Source: Thalassospira xiamenensis M-5 = DSM 17429 (lineage in GTDB: Bacteria; Pseudomonadota; Alphaproteobacteria; Rhodospirillales; Thalassospiraceae). Taken from it: a stretch of 64,000 nt of DNA. This document shows, in pieces, positions 34,918 to 43,705 of the stretch (positions within the stretch are counted from its first letter, which is position 1; every line of letters begins with the position of its first letter). Below the pieces are notes generated by a model. That model searched no databases. It saw nothing but the letters and a program-made list of their open reading frames with translations, and was not told the DNA's origin. The DNA lies in NCBI RefSeq assembly GCF_000300235.2, contig NZ_CP004388.1, forward strand, positions 4,410,001-4,474,000. Reading direction: 5' to 3'. A program made the position numbers and the translations under genes.

Positions 34918-35499
34918 TCAGATAATTTCGGCACCTTCGTCAAACGCTAGGCGAGGGCTGCGATCAAACAGTTTTGAGGGGTCGCCATAGCCGATATTGA
35001 TCAGGAAATTGCTTTTGACCGACGTGCCCGCGAAGAATTCTCCATCAACCTTGGCATTGTCAAAGCCTGACATCGGGCCGCAATCAAGTCCAAGGGCACG
35101 TAACGCCAGAATGAAGTAGGCTGCCTGTAATGTTCCGTTACGAAACGCAGTGGTGGCAATCAGGTCATCATTTCCTGAAAACCACGATTTTGCATCTGTG
35201 TGCGGGAACAGTTTCGGTAATTTTTCATGGAATTCGATGTCATAGGCAATGATGGCTGTGACCGGAGCTGCCAGGGTTTTTTCCCGATTTCCTTCGGAAA
35301 GTGCCGGTTCGAGACGTTGTTTGGCGTCCTGTGATTTAACAAACTTGATGCGCATCGGCTCGCAGTTGGCGCTGGTCGGGCCCATAACCGTGAGGTCCCA
35401 CGCCTTTTTCAGAAGCGCTGTATCGACATCGCGATCCTGCCAGCCATTGTGGGTTCGAGCTTCATTGAAAAGAATGTCCAGTGCGTCTGAATCCAGCAT
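34918..35499 (-). CDS. Nitroreductase family protein (RutE/HadB-like)
   Basis: 193 residues, FMN-dependent nitroreductase fold. [49 protein letters not shown] is the group signature shared by malonic semialdehyde reductase RutE, and the FMN-binding tail [21 protein letters not shown] follows. RutE acts in pyrimidine breakdown, but no other rut genes are near, so the substrate may be another enal or aldehyde. The gene stands alone; a 194-base gap with no clear feature separates it from the kinase. Confidence 0.88.
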   Translation of the reverse strand: MLDSDALDILFNEARTHNGWQDRDVDTALLKKAWDLTVMGPTSANCEPMRIKFVKSQDAKQRLEPALSEGNREKTLAAPVTAIIAYDIEFHEKLPKLFPHTDAKSWFSGNDDLIATTAFRNGTLQAAYFILALRALGLDCGPMSGFDNAKVDGEFFAGTSVKSNFLINIGYGDPSKLFDRSPRLAFDEGAEII

Positions 35500-35644
35500 G
35501 CGAATCTCCGTTAATACTGCGGTTGAATTGAGTGCCTTTCAGGTAGGTTGCAGTGAACTATACACAAGCCGAGTGACGAAATTGTGGAAAAACAATTGGT
35601 TCGCTGGTAGGTTCACAAAAAACATAATTACCGGAAACCATAAA

Positions 35645-36898
35645 ATGAAGACTGTGGTTTTGGGGGCTGCAGTGACCAATGAGTGGGGTCGCAAAAAGAT
35701 GGATGTGGCAATGCAAGCACAGACCAATGGGCAGCAAACTTCTGATGCTGTTGCGCGAGCCAAACGCGCAAATATGTTTCGTTGTATGGTATTCGGCACG
35801 GCCTTTGCGGTCGGTCTGACATTTGGTGTCTCGCCGGGCATGGCTCAGAATGCCGATACAAGCGGTACTGCAACGGAAATCCAACCTCCTGCTGCTGATG
35901 TGTTGCAGTCTGATAATCGCCAAAGCAACAATGATGCCTCCGGTGACGTACAGGCACCATCGGGTGATGCGACGTCGGCCGTTGTGTTTATGTATCATCG
36001 GTTCGCGGAAACCGATTTCCCGTCGACCAATATTCGTGGTCCGCAGTTCGAAGCCCATATCCGCGAACTGACAAGTGGCAAATATACGGTCATGGGCATC
36101 CCGGAAATCATTGATGCCATGCAAAATGGCAAAGGACTTCCAGATTATGCCGTCGGTATTACGGTAGATGACGCCTACCGTTCGGTTTATGACGTTGCGT
36201 GGCCAGCCTTTAAAAAGCACAATATCCCGATGACGGTATTCGTCGCGACCGAGCAGGTTGATGCCGGGTACGAGAACTACATGACCTGGGATATGTTGCG
36301 CGTACTGGTCAAAGACGGGGTAACCATTGGCGGCCACAGCCAGCATCATTCGCACTTGCCAAGCTTGCCAATCGAGGAAGTGAAGGCCGAACTTGCGCAT
36401 TCGGCGCAGCGTTTCAAGGAAGAACTGGGCTTTGTCCCGGACATCTTTGCATATCCGTATGGCGAGGCCAGCGACGAAGTTGTCGCAGCGGTCAAGGAAG
36501 CCGGTTATAAGGCGGCATTTGGCCAGCAAAGCGGCGCGATGAGTACGGAATCGGATATGATGTATTTGCCGCGCTTTGCCATGAACGAGAATTACGGCGA
36601 AATGGACCGCTTTATTCTGGCGGCAAATTCCCTCCCGTTATCGGTCAGCGATGTGACACCGCCAAATTACACGCTTGAACGTAATCCGCCAGCATTCGGC
36701 TTCACCCTCAAGCAGAAGGCAGCCTACATAGCATGTTACCCTTCCGAGGGCGAACCGACCATGAATCGGCTGGGCGATGAGCGGGTTGAAATCCGTCTGG
36801 ATGCCCCGGTTTCATCGGGGCGGTGGCGGATCAACTGTACTTCGATGGGGCCGAATGGACGGTGGCGCTGGTTTGGAATGCTTTATACTGTTCCCTGA
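35645..36898 (+). CDS. Secreted polysaccharide deacetylase (CE4) family protein
   Basis: About 417 residues. A secretion signal (MFRCMVFGTAFAVGLTFGVSPGMAQ) is followed by a Ser/Gln/Asn-rich linker and a NodB-homology domain from about residue 110: AVVFMYHRFAETDF, YAVGITVDDAYRSVYDVAWPAFKKHNIPMTVFVAT (metal Asp pair in the DD), TIGGHSQHHSHLPSLP (the His ligands) and FAYPYGEASDEVVAAVKEAGY. The last 80 residues form an extra beta-rich domain ending GRWRWFGMLY. Start unsure: ATG 35645, ATG 35699 or ATG 35774 just before the signal. Substrate unknown (peptidoglycan or exopolysaccharide). Confidence 0.85.
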   Translation: MKTVVLGAAVTNEWGRKKMDVAMQAQTNGQQTSDAVARAKRANMFRCMVFGTAFAVGLTFGVSPGMAQNADTSGTATEIQPPAADVLQSDNRQSNNDASGDVQAPSGDATSAVVFMYHRFAETDFPSTNIRGPQFEAHIRELTSGKYTVMGIPEIIDAMQNGKGLPDYAVGITVDDAYRSVYDVAWPAFKKHNIPMTVFVATEQVDAGYENYMTWDMLRVLVKDGVTIGGHSQHHSHLPSLPIEEVKAELAHSAQRFKEELGFVPDIFAYPYGEASDEVVAAVKEAGYKAAFGQQSGAMSTESDMMYLPRFAMNENYGEMDRFILAANSLPLSVSDVTPPNYTLERNPPAFGFTLKQKAAYIACYPSEGEPTMNRLGDERVEIRLDAPVSSGRWRINCTSMGPNGRWRWFGMLYTVP

Positions 36899-36927
36899 TA
36901 AGTAATTGAAAATCAACAATGAAATGG

Positions 36928-36960
36928 CGCCATGGGTTTTACGAACCTGTGGCGTTTTTT
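36928..36960 (+). terminator. Terminator after the deacetylase gene
   Basis: CGCCATGGGTT and AACCTGTGGCG form an 11-bp stem with one mismatch around TTACG, followed by six T at 36955-36960. Confidence 0.85.
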
Positions 36961-37043
36961 CTGATCACTTTGGACGCTTGCGCGTAATCAACGGAGAAGG
37001 TAGGTTAATCACACTTATTCAACGTAAATAGCTGGTAACCACA

Positions 37044-38261
37044 GTGCAGGCAGGAAAAAATATCCTTCTGATCATCTCGGGCGGCATTGCCGCCTATAAG
37101 GTTCTTGAGGTGATCCGGCGGTTGCGCGACCGAGATATTAATATCCGCGCGATCCTGACCAAAGGCGGTGCAGAGTTCGTTACACCGCTGTCGGTGGCCG
37201 CCCTGACCGAGAACAAGGTTTATCAGGATCTTTTTTCTCTGACCGATGAGGCCGAAATGGGCCATATCCGCCTGTCGCGTGAGGCCGACCTTGTTCTGGT
37301 CGCTCCGGCAAGTGCCGATATCCTTGCGAAAATGGCCACCGGACAGGCGGGTGATCTTGCAACGACGGCCCTGTTGGCTACCAACAAGCCGGTGATGGTC
37401 GTTCCGGCGATGAATGTCGAAATGTGGAACCATGCCGCGACACAGGCAAATATCGCGACCCTTGAAGGGCGTGGCGTGATGCGTGTCGGGCCGGCGGCGG
37501 GTGATCTGGCTTGTGGTGAAACCGGATCGGGTCGTTTGGCAGAACCTGCTGAAATCATCGCAGCGGTTGTTGATTTTCTTGAAGGACAGCCGGTTTCAAA
37601 ACCGCTTTCAGGGAAAAAGGCTGTTGTAACCAGTGGCCCGACATACGAGCCGATTGATCCGGTGCGCTACATCGCCAACCGGTCTTCGGGCAAGCAAGGG
37701 CATGCGATTGCCGCGGCTCTTGCTGCGGCGGGTGCAGATGTGACGCTGGTTAGCGGCCCGGTAAGCCTGCCTGATCCGATGGGTGTCAAAGTTGTGCGTA
37801 TTGAAACAGCCCGCCAGATGCTTGATGCGGTGCTGGCCGCCCTGCCCGCCGATATCGCGGTTTGTGCTGCCGCAGTTGCAGATTGGCGCGTTGCCGAAGA
37901 AGCAGGTCAGAAGCTTAAAAAAGATGGCTCTGGTGTGATTGCAGACCTGAAGCTTTCGGAAAATCCGGATATTTTGGCGACACTCAGCCAGAAAGGTCCT
38001 AAACGCCCGCAATTGGTTATTGGTTTCGCTGCCGAAACGGAAAATGTCATCGAACATGCCCGCGCCAAGCGCGCGCGCAAGGGGTGTGACTGGATTCTTG
38101 CAAATGATGTCGCCCCTGGAACCGGGACCTTTGGCGGTGATCATAATGAAATTTTCCTGATTTCCGGGGTGGATGCCACCAGTGACGAAACCTGGCCTCG
38201 TCAGGGTAAGAACGGTGTGGCGCGGGCGCTGGCAGAACGAATTATCCAGCATTTTGCATGA
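37044..38261 (+). CDS. coaBC: Bifunctional phosphopantothenoylcysteine decarboxylase/synthase
   Basis: 405 residues. The N-terminal flavoprotein CoaC domain (KNILLIISGGIAAYKVLEVIRRL, with FMN-binding LTKGGAEFVTPLSVAALT, VLVAPASADILAKMATG and the PAMNVEMW loop with active Asn) is followed by CoaB (VVTSGPTYEPIDPVRYIANRSSGKQGHAIA, VAAAAVADWR-like CAAAVADWRVAEE, and ANDV near the end). The two domains make 4'-phosphopantetheine in CoA synthesis. The start is a GTG at 37044. dut follows after 78 bases, a common neighbour. Confidence 0.96.
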   Translation: MQAGKNILLIISGGIAAYKVLEVIRRLRDRDINIRAILTKGGAEFVTPLSVAALTENKVYQDLFSLTDEAEMGHIRLSREADLVLVAPASADILAKMATGQAGDLATTALLATNKPVMVVPAMNVEMWNHAATQANIATLEGRGVMRVGPAAGDLACGETGSGRLAEPAEIIAAVVDFLEGQPVSKPLSGKKAVVTSGPTYEPIDPVRYIANRSSGKQGHAIAAALAAAGADVTLVSGPVSLPDPMGVKVVRIETARQMLDAVLAALPADIAVCAAAVADWRVAEEAGQKLKKDGSGVIADLKLSENPDILATLSQKGPKRPQLVIGFAAETENVIEHARAKRARKGCDWILANDVAPGTGTFGGDHNEIFLISGVDATSDETWPRQGKNGVARALAERIIQHFA

Positions 38262-38339
38262 TATTATGGATTTAACCCGGTCAGTGTTTGTGTGGCATTG
38301 CAACGCATCTGACCAGAAAAGTGAAGACAAGGATTGTTT

Positions 38340-38813
38340 ATGACGCGTTTGACTGTCGATCTGAAACAGCTGCCCCATGGTGCGGATTTTCCGCTGCCCG
38401 ATTATGCCACCGCACAGTCGGCGGCCGTCGATTTGCAGGCAGCGATTGACGATACGCTTGTGATTGCACCGGGCAAACGGGCCATGGTTGCAACTGGTAT
38501 TGCGATTGCCCTGCCCGCCGGGTTCGAAGCACAGGTTCGCCCGCGTTCGGGGCTGGCTGCGAAAAATGGCGTCACGGTTCTGAACAGCCCGGGGACGATC
38601 GACGCGGATTATCGCGGTGAAATCAAAGTAATCCTGATCAATCACGGTGACGCGGCATTCACCATCGAGCGGGGTATGCGCATCGCCCAGCTTGTGGTCG
38701 CACCGGTAACCCAGGTGGCGTGGAATGCGGTTGCCGATCTGGATGAAACGGCGCGTGGTGCCGGTGGCTTTGGATCGACCGGTGTTGCTGCACCGGCGGT
38801 AAAAACGGTCTGA
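38340..38813 (+). CDS. dut: dUTP diphosphatase
   Basis: 157 residues, trimeric dUTPase that hydrolyses dUTP to dUMP. The five motifs are present in order: [10 protein letters not shown] (I), [14 protein letters not shown] (II), [17 protein letters not shown] (III, catalytic Asp), [10 protein letters not shown] (IV) and the C-terminal [10 protein letters not shown] (V). The ATG at 38340 is six bases after an in-frame TTG; GACAAGGA lies upstream. Next to coaBC, as in many proteobacteria. Confidence 0.97.
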   Translation: MTRLTVDLKQLPHGADFPLPDYATAQSAAVDLQAAIDDTLVIAPGKRAMVATGIAIALPAGFEAQVRPRSGLAAKNGVTVLNSPGTIDADYRGEIKVILINHGDAAFTIERGMRIAQLVVAPVTQVAWNAVADLDETARGAGGFGSTGVAAPAVKTV

Positions 38814-38827
38814 TTGCCGTAAATACA

Positions 38828-38874
38828 GCAGCAATATCATCGAAAGCATTTGGGTTATCTGATGATGTTGCTGC
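38828..38874 (+). other. Hairpin between dut and the rrf2-type gene
   Basis: GCAGCAATATCATC (38828-38841) and GATGATGTTGCTGC (38861-38874) pair over 14 positions with one mismatch around a 19-base loop. No T-run follows, so it may be a 3'-end stabiliser of dut mRNA or a leader structure of the Rrf2 gene. Confidence 0.5.
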
Positions 38875-38952
38875 GTTGTGAACTCTGATAATCGCCAGTC
38901 CCGATATTTCCGGGGGGATCAGCGGGACTGCAAGGGGAGCATGAAAGAGACG

Positions 38953-39408
38953 ATGTTAAAACTGTCAAAGAAGATGCTGTTCGCCATAGAGGCGGTGGTG
39001 GACATCGCCTATAACGCTGCGGGTGAACCGGTGCAAAGTCGCGATATCACCGCACGTCAGGGCATTCCGAAACGTTATCTTGAACAGACCCTGCAACAGT
39101 TAGTGCGTGCCGACATTCTGGTCGGTGTGCGCGGTCCGCGCGGCGGGTATCGTCTGGCACGTGAACGTCGGCGCATTACCCTTGCCGATATTGTATCCGT
39201 CATCCGGTCAATGGAAACATCCGACGACCCGATCGAGGATCCGGCAGGATCGCCGCTGGGTAAGGAAGTTGTCCGTCCGCTTTGGCGGGAATTGCAGGAC
39301 GAAATGATGGTGGCGCTGACCCGGATCACGGTCGAGGATCTATGCAACCGCGCGCGTGACGCAGGCCTGCGCAGCGGGATTGAGGAATCACCGGATTTCA
39401 TTATTTAG
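38953..39408 (+). CDS. Rrf2 family transcriptional regulator next to cysK
   Basis: 151 residues from ATG 38953 (MLKLSKKMLFAIEAVVDIAYN). Rrf2-type winged HTH: EPVQSRDITARQGIPKRYLEQTLQQLVRADILVGVRGPRGGYRLARERRRITLADIVSVI. Fe-S Rrf2 proteins such as IscR have three Cys near residues 90-105; here that loop (SPLGKEVVRPLW) has none, and the single Cys is at the C-terminal DLCNRARD. It is therefore more like CymR, which senses cysteine supply through CysK in Bacillus. cysK is the next gene, and a palindrome overlaps its promoter. Earlier ATG at 38941 is possible. Confidence 0.88.
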   Translation: MLKLSKKMLFAIEAVVDIAYNAAGEPVQSRDITARQGIPKRYLEQTLQQLVRADILVGVRGPRGGYRLARERRRITLADIVSVIRSMETSDDPIEDPAGSPLGKEVVRPLWRELQDEMMVALTRITVEDLCNRARDAGLRSGIEESPDFII

Positions 39409-39520
39409 TCGTCGGAACGGGCTGCGGATTGTTGTATCGTTAAACCACAAGAATCCGCTGCGGTTCATATCCAATACACAGGCATCGGAAACCGGCCAAA
39501 CCAGGTTTTGCGTAAAAACT

Positions 39521-39560
39521 GTTTAAACCCAATTGACTTGGGTGTTAAACGGGATAAATA
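39521..39560 (+). promoter_or_regulatory. cysK promoter with an overlapping 30-bp palindrome
   Basis: TTGACT (39533-39538), 16 bases, then TAAATA (39555-39560) make a plausible promoter 51 bases before the cysK ATG. Centred on the -35 is an inverted repeat: GTTTAA + ACCCAA (39521-39532), spacer TTGAC, TTGGGT (39538-39543), one extra G, then TTAAAC (39545-39550). ACCCAA/TTGGGT is perfect. A repressor dimer pair there would block polymerase directly. The neighbouring Rrf2 gene product is the obvious candidate. Confidence 0.6.
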
Positions 39561-39610
39561 CAAATCAAGAATGTGGTTGGTTTTAAATTACAAGAAATTG
39601 CGAGGAAAAC

Positions 39611-40561
39611 ATGACTGAGTTTCGCGGCAAGATTTACGACAGCATCATCGACACCATTGGTGCGACGCCGCTGGTTCGTCTTTCACGTCTGGCAGCGGCC
39701 GAGGGTGTGAAGGCCGACCTGATTGGCAAGCTTGAATTCTTCAACCCGCTGGCCTCGGTTAAAGACCGTATCGGTCTCGCAATGATCGAGGATGCCGAAA
39801 AGTCCGGTCGGATCAAGCCGGGTGCAACACTGGTCGAACCGACATCTGGCAATACCGGTATCGCGCTTGCTTTTGTTGCGGCGGCCAAGGGTTATAAGCT
39901 GATCCTGACCATGCCCGAAAGTATGTCGCTGGAACGCCGCAAGATGCTGATGCTTTTGGGCGCGCAGATTGACCTGACCCCGGCAGCCAAAGGCATGAAG
40001 GGTGCTGTTGCCCGCGCCGAGGAACTGGTCGCCGAGATTGATGGCGCGATCATGCTTCAGCAGTTTGAAAACCCGGCAAACCCGGAAATTCATCGCAATA
40101 CGACGGCCGAGGAAATCATCAAGGATACCGCAGGCAAGATCGATATCTTTGTTGCCGGTGTCGGTACTGGCGGAACATTGACCGGTGTTGGTGAAGTCCT
40201 GAAAAAACATAATCCGAATATCCAGATCGTCGCGGTCGAGCCCGAAGACAGCCCGGTTATTTCCGGTGGCGCACCTGGACCGCATAAAATCCAGGGCATT
40301 GGTGCTGGTTTCATTCCAGGTAACCTTCATACCGATGTGATTGACAAGGTCATGACGATTGGCAATGAAACCGCCTTTGCCACCGCACGCAAACTTGCCA
40401 GCATCGAAGGACTGCCGACCGGGATTTCGTCCGGTGCGGCCGTTGCTGCCGGTATCGAGCTTGGCCAGTTGCCGGAAAACGAAGGCAAACGTATCGTGAT
40501 CATCATTCCGAGCTTTGCCGAACGTTATCTTTCGACCCCGCTGTTCGAAGGTCTGCAGTAA
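39611..40561 (+). CDS. cysK: Cysteine synthase A (O-acetylserine sulfhydrylase)
   Basis: 316 residues. It makes cysteine from O-acetylserine and sulfide with PLP. The PLP lysine is in [21 protein letters not shown] near residue 45, with [18 protein letters not shown] (substrate loop), the glycine-rich [15 protein letters not shown] phosphate-binding loop and [13 protein letters not shown] near residue 270. Its promoter carries a palindrome next to an Rrf2 regulator, and a strong terminator closes the gene. Confidence 0.97.
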   Translation: MTEFRGKIYDSIIDTIGATPLVRLSRLAAAEGVKADLIGKLEFFNPLASVKDRIGLAMIEDAEKSGRIKPGATLVEPTSGNTGIALAFVAAAKGYKLILTMPESMSLERRKMLMLLGAQIDLTPAAKGMKGAVARAEELVAEIDGAIMLQQFENPANPEIHRNTTAEEIIKDTAGKIDIFVAGVGTGGTLTGVGEVLKKHNPNIQIVAVEPEDSPVISGGAPGPHKIQGIGAGFIPGNLHTDVIDKVMTIGNETAFATARKLASIEGLPTGISSGAAVAAGIELGQLPENEGKRIVIIIPSFAERYLSTPLFEGLQ

Positions 40562-40590
40562 TCCGGTTTTGCTGACCGACGCATCTTAAG

Positions 40591-40620
40591 AAGGCCCGGA
40601 TTTTCCCGGGCCTTTCTTGT
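40591..40620 (+). terminator. Terminator after cysK
   Basis: AAGGCCCGG (40591-40599) and CCGGGCCTT (40606-40614) form a perfect 9-bp stem, followed by TCTTGT. The flanking AAG/CTT extends it. Confidence 0.85.
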
Positions 40621-40681
40621 CTGTGCCATGCGCGCTATATGCAATGGCAGACCCGTTTGGCATGAATGAAAGAAACCGCCT

Positions 40682-41485
40682 GTGAGTGATTTTGATTTCA
40701 GCGAAAATGAAGTGCAGCGCTATGCCCGGCATATCGTTCTGAAGGATGTTGGCGGCACAGGGCAAATGAAGCTGAAGCGCGGGCGGGTGCTGATTGTCGG
40801 CGCGGGTGGACTTGGATCGCCATTGGCGATGTATCTGGCCGCGGCCGGGGTTGGCAGCATCGGGATCGTCGATGCGGATACGGTCGAACTTTCCAATCTG
40901 CAGCGCCAGATCGCGCATGGCATGAAAGACCTTGGCAGCCCTAAGGTCGAAAGCGCCAAATCAACCATGCTTGATATGAACCCGGAAATCACCGTGCAGA
41001 CGCATAATGTGCGGCTTGATGCGTCCAATGTTATGGGCCTGATTGCGGATTATGATGTGATTGCCGACGGGTCGGACAATTTCGAAACACGATTCCTGCT
41101 AAACGATGCATGCTATTTTGCGGGCAAAACACTAGTGTCGGGTGCGGCCCTCCGGTTTGACGGTCAGGTTGCGACATTCAAGGCGCATCTGGGCGATCCG
41201 CATCCCTGTTATCGCTGCATCTATCACAGTCCACCGCCCGAAGACGCCATTCCGTCCTGTGCGCAGGGCGGTGTTCTGGGCTCGGTCGTGGGCATGATCG
41301 GCGGGATTCAGGCAACCGAAATTCTCAAGGAACTGATGGGGATTGGCGATGGTCTGTCCGGCAGGCTTGTGATTGTCGATGCACTTGGTGCATCCTTCCG
41401 AAAGATTAAAGTCCCGCGTGATCCGGGCTGCCCGCTTTGTTCCGAAAATGCCAGTATCAAGGACCTGTCCATTCATGAGCACTGA
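40682..41485 (+). CDS. MoeB/ThiF/HesA-type E1 adenylyltransferase
   Basis: 267 residues. E1-like enzymes adenylate the C-terminal Gly of MoaD- or ThiS-like proteins for sulfur transfer. ERYARHIVL-type opening (EVQRYARHIVLKDVGG), ATP-binding VLIVGAGGLGSPLAMYLAAAGVG, VDADTVELSNLQRQI, the ADGSDNFETRFLLND motif, zinc Cys pairs CYRC (near residue 178) and CPLC (near 254), and SCAQGGVLGSVVGMIGG. There is no C-terminal rhodanese domain. GTG start. It overlaps the DsrE-family gene downstream, suggesting a sulfur-relay pair. MoeB and ThiF cannot be told apart from this sequence alone. Confidence 0.9.
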   Translation: MSDFDFSENEVQRYARHIVLKDVGGTGQMKLKRGRVLIVGAGGLGSPLAMYLAAAGVGSIGIVDADTVELSNLQRQIAHGMKDLGSPKVESAKSTMLDMNPEITVQTHNVRLDASNVMGLIADYDVIADGSDNFETRFLLNDACYFAGKTLVSGAALRFDGQVATFKAHLGDPHPCYRCIYHSPPPEDAIPSCAQGGVLGSVVGMIGGIQATEILKELMGIGDGLSGRLVIVDALGASFRKIKVPRDPGCPLCSENASIKDLSIHEH

Positions 41486-41918
41486 AAACGCGAAACAGTC
41501 GGAAAGCCCACGGAAATTGTCACTGGTGGTGTTTTCAGGAAGCTTTGAAAAGGTTCATTACGCACTCGTAATGGCGTCAGCTGCCCTTGCATCCGGGCGT
41601 GAGGCCACCCTGTTTTTCACTATGGAAGCCAGTCGTGCGGTCCTTGCGCCGTCGGGCTGGCGTCATCTTCGGACCGAGGCCGAGGGGGCAACGGCTACCT
41701 CGATTGACCTTAGTTATTCGATGCGCGGAATTGGCACTTTCGAGGAATTGCTGTCGGCCTGTGTGGCACTGGATGGCAAGTTCATGGTTTGCGATATGGG
41801 TCTTCGTGCGCTTGGCCTTGAAAACGAAGCAAAGCGCGAAGAGCTTAAAATCGAAACGGGCGGCGTGGTAACGTTTCTGAATGATGCCCATCAACAGGGC
41901 GAAATGCTGTTTATCTAA
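41475..41918 (+). CDS. DsrE family protein
   Basis: 147 residues from ATG 41475, overlapping the preceding E1-type gene by 11 bases. LSLVVFSGSFEKVHYALVMASAALASGREATLFFTMEAS is the DsrE-like Rossmann opening. A conserved Cys is in FEELLSACVALDGKFMVCDMGLRALGL (positions typical for DsrE sulfur-carrier cysteines), and GGVVTFLNDAHQQGEMLFI is the end. DsrE-type proteins carry sulfane sulfur. The overlap with an adenylating enzyme that activates sulfur carriers suggests a shared job, but this is inference. Confidence 0.85.
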   Translation: MSTENAKQSESPRKLSLVVFSGSFEKVHYALVMASAALASGREATLFFTMEASRAVLAPSGWRHLRTEAEGATATSIDLSYSMRGIGTFEELLSACVALDGKFMVCDMGLRALGLENEAKREELKIETGGVVTFLNDAHQQGEMLFI

Positions 41919-41931
41919 GACGTTGAAGAAT

Positions 41932-42606
41932 TCAGTTGGTGCTTGTCAGTAGTTTGATGCCAAGTCCGGCAAGACACAGGCCCACACCACGTTCAATCCA
42001 GATTTTAATAGCTGCGATGCGCGCTTGCACCGAAGGCAGTGTCAACGCGACCGCGACCAGTGCAAACCAGATCATGTGGCATGCCGCGATATACAAACCG
42101 TAACCGATTTCCATCAAAACCGGTGTATCGGGTGAAATCATCTGACTGAACAATGAAACTATGAACAGCATCGTCTTGGGGTTAAGGGCATTGCAGGCAA
42201 AACCGATCCAGAAAGCGGATCCGTTCCGTTTTTGATTTTCTTCCGGCCTGTTGGTGCTTTTGTTTGTCATTCGGGTCTGAAGTGCCGCGGGTCTTGGCGA
42301 AAATAAAGCCCGAATATCTGGCCAAAGTGCGGATATCCCCAGCCATATCAGATAGGCAGCACCCAGATAGCGCAAGCTGGTCAGAACCCAGACATTACTG
42401 GCAAATACAACGCCAAGCCCGATCAGCGTATAGGCCAGATGTACTGAAACACCGCTGCCGATCCCGATAGCGCACAGAACACCAGCGCGACGACCCCGTG
42501 TAAGTGCAATACGCGTCACCATGGCGAAATCCGGTCCGGGGCTGATAACGGCAAGAATGGTGATGATGGCGACGGCAATGACTTCGATCTGGGCAATGGC
42601 TGGCAT
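41932..42606 (-). CDS. LysE family translocator
   Basis: 224 residues, RhtB/LysE amino-acid exporter family. Membrane segments: IEVIAVAIITILAVISPGPDFAMV (with the conserved SPGPDF/RxALTRGRRAG motif), GSGVSVHLAYTLIGLGVVFA, LRYLGAAYLIWLGISAL, GFACNALNPKTMLFIVSLF and a C-terminal GLCLAGLGIKLLTS. Exported compound unknown. Divergent from a LysR regulator with an 81-base gap. Confidence 0.93.
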   Translation of the reverse strand: MPAIAQIEVIAVAIITILAVISPGPDFAMVTRIALTRGRRAGVLCAIGIGSGVSVHLAYTLIGLGVVFASNVWVLTSLRYLGAAYLIWLGISALWPDIRALFSPRPAALQTRMTNKSTNRPEENQKRNGSAFWIGFACNALNPKTMLFIVSLFSQMISPDTPVLMEIGYGLYIAACHMIWFALVAVALTLPSVQARIAAIKIWIERGVGLCLAGLGIKLLTSTN

Positions 42607-42687
42607 GTTCGTGGTCCTTGATCTGTGAGCTTATTCAGTATCAAATTGAAAAGATCACCAGAAAATCGAAAATTCGTGGGAAATTTC

Positions 42688-43605
42688 GTGAGTAATTTTC
42701 ACAGAAAGCGCAATCTGCCGCCACTTGCTGCGTTACCTGCCTTTGAGGCGGCCGCACGGCATCAAAGCTTTTCGCGCGCCGCCGAAGAATTGCACCTGAC
42801 GCATGGTGCGATTAGCCGTGCAGTCGCGCAGATCGAGGAACGGCTGGGTATTGATCTGTTTGTTCGTCGCAACCGGCGTGTCTGGTTGACCCCGGCAGGC
42901 GAAAGGCTTTTCAAGTCGGTCGTAACAGCGCTGGACGGGCTTGATGGCACGGTCGAGGAAATTCACCGCCATGACAGTGCATCGCCGATCCTGTCAGTAT
43001 CGTGCGAACCAAGCCTCGCCATGCGCTGGTTGATGCCAAGGCTGGGTGCTTTTCGCGAAGCCAATCCTGACTTGAATATCGATCTAAGGCTGGCTGGTGG
43101 GCCGGTTGATCTGCTGGTTGAGGGATGCGATCTGGCGATCCGGCGGGCTGATTTCGGCATTGCCGAGGATTACGAGGTAACCCGCCTTTGGCCGGAATTT
43201 GCCGGGCCGGTTTGTGACCCGAATTGCTGGGAAGATATTCTGGTTCGCGATTTGTCCAATGCGCGATGGTTGCATAGTCGTACGCGGCCGGATGCCTGGG
43301 ATATCTGGAGGCGGGCGAGTGGGAGTAATAGCAGCCCGGCAAGCGAGCAATATTTCGACCATTTCTTTTTTACACTTCAAGCCGCCGTCAATCGTTTGGG
43401 GACTGCAATCGGGCCTTTGCCGCTGGTTTATGATGATCTGTTGGCTGGCCGATTGGTTGCGCCGTACGGTATGGCGCCTACCGGCTATGACTATGTCCTG
43501 ATTACATTGGATAGACCGGGGCGCGACCCGCGGATTTTGCGATTCTTTGACTGGCTGATGGCCGAAGCCAAGGGAATTGAAAGCGGAGTCGTGCCGCAAG
43601 ACTGA
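42688..43605 (+). CDS. LysR family regulator (GcvA-like)
   Basis: 305 residues from the GTG at 42688 (GGGA upstream). The opening NLPPLAALPAFEAAARHQSFSRAAEELHLTHGAISRAVAQIEERLGIDLFVRRNRRVWLTPAG is the GcvA/TrpI-type LysR HTH. The effector domain includes SCEPSLAMRWLMPRLGAFR and the VEGCDLAIRRADFG segment. Divergent from lysE, so it most likely controls amino-acid export. Earlier GTG codons at 42625 and 42676 are in frame. Confidence 0.9.
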   Translation: MSNFHRKRNLPPLAALPAFEAAARHQSFSRAAEELHLTHGAISRAVAQIEERLGIDLFVRRNRRVWLTPAGERLFKSVVTALDGLDGTVEEIHRHDSASPILSVSCEPSLAMRWLMPRLGAFREANPDLNIDLRLAGGPVDLLVEGCDLAIRRADFGIAEDYEVTRLWPEFAGPVCDPNCWEDILVRDLSNARWLHSRTRPDAWDIWRRASGSNSSPASEQYFDHFFFTLQAAVNRLGTAIGPLPLVYDDLLAGRLVAPYGMAPTGYDYVLITLDRPGRDPRILRFFDWLMAEAKGIESGVVPQD

Positions 43606-43705
43606 TTGATATCGGGTTGCCCGATTGACCGTTGGCGGAACAATGCACGAACAGGGCGCGTTTCGGTCTGTATATCAAACAGATTAAGCGCGAACTGGAT
43701 GCGGC

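Noticed and set aside
39415..39442. GGAAC...CGTT resembling an EcfG (general stress) promoter upstream of cysK
   Set aside because: The spacing between GGAAC and CGTT is about 19 bases, outside the 16-17 of EcfG promoters, and a better sigma-70-type promoter lies downstream.
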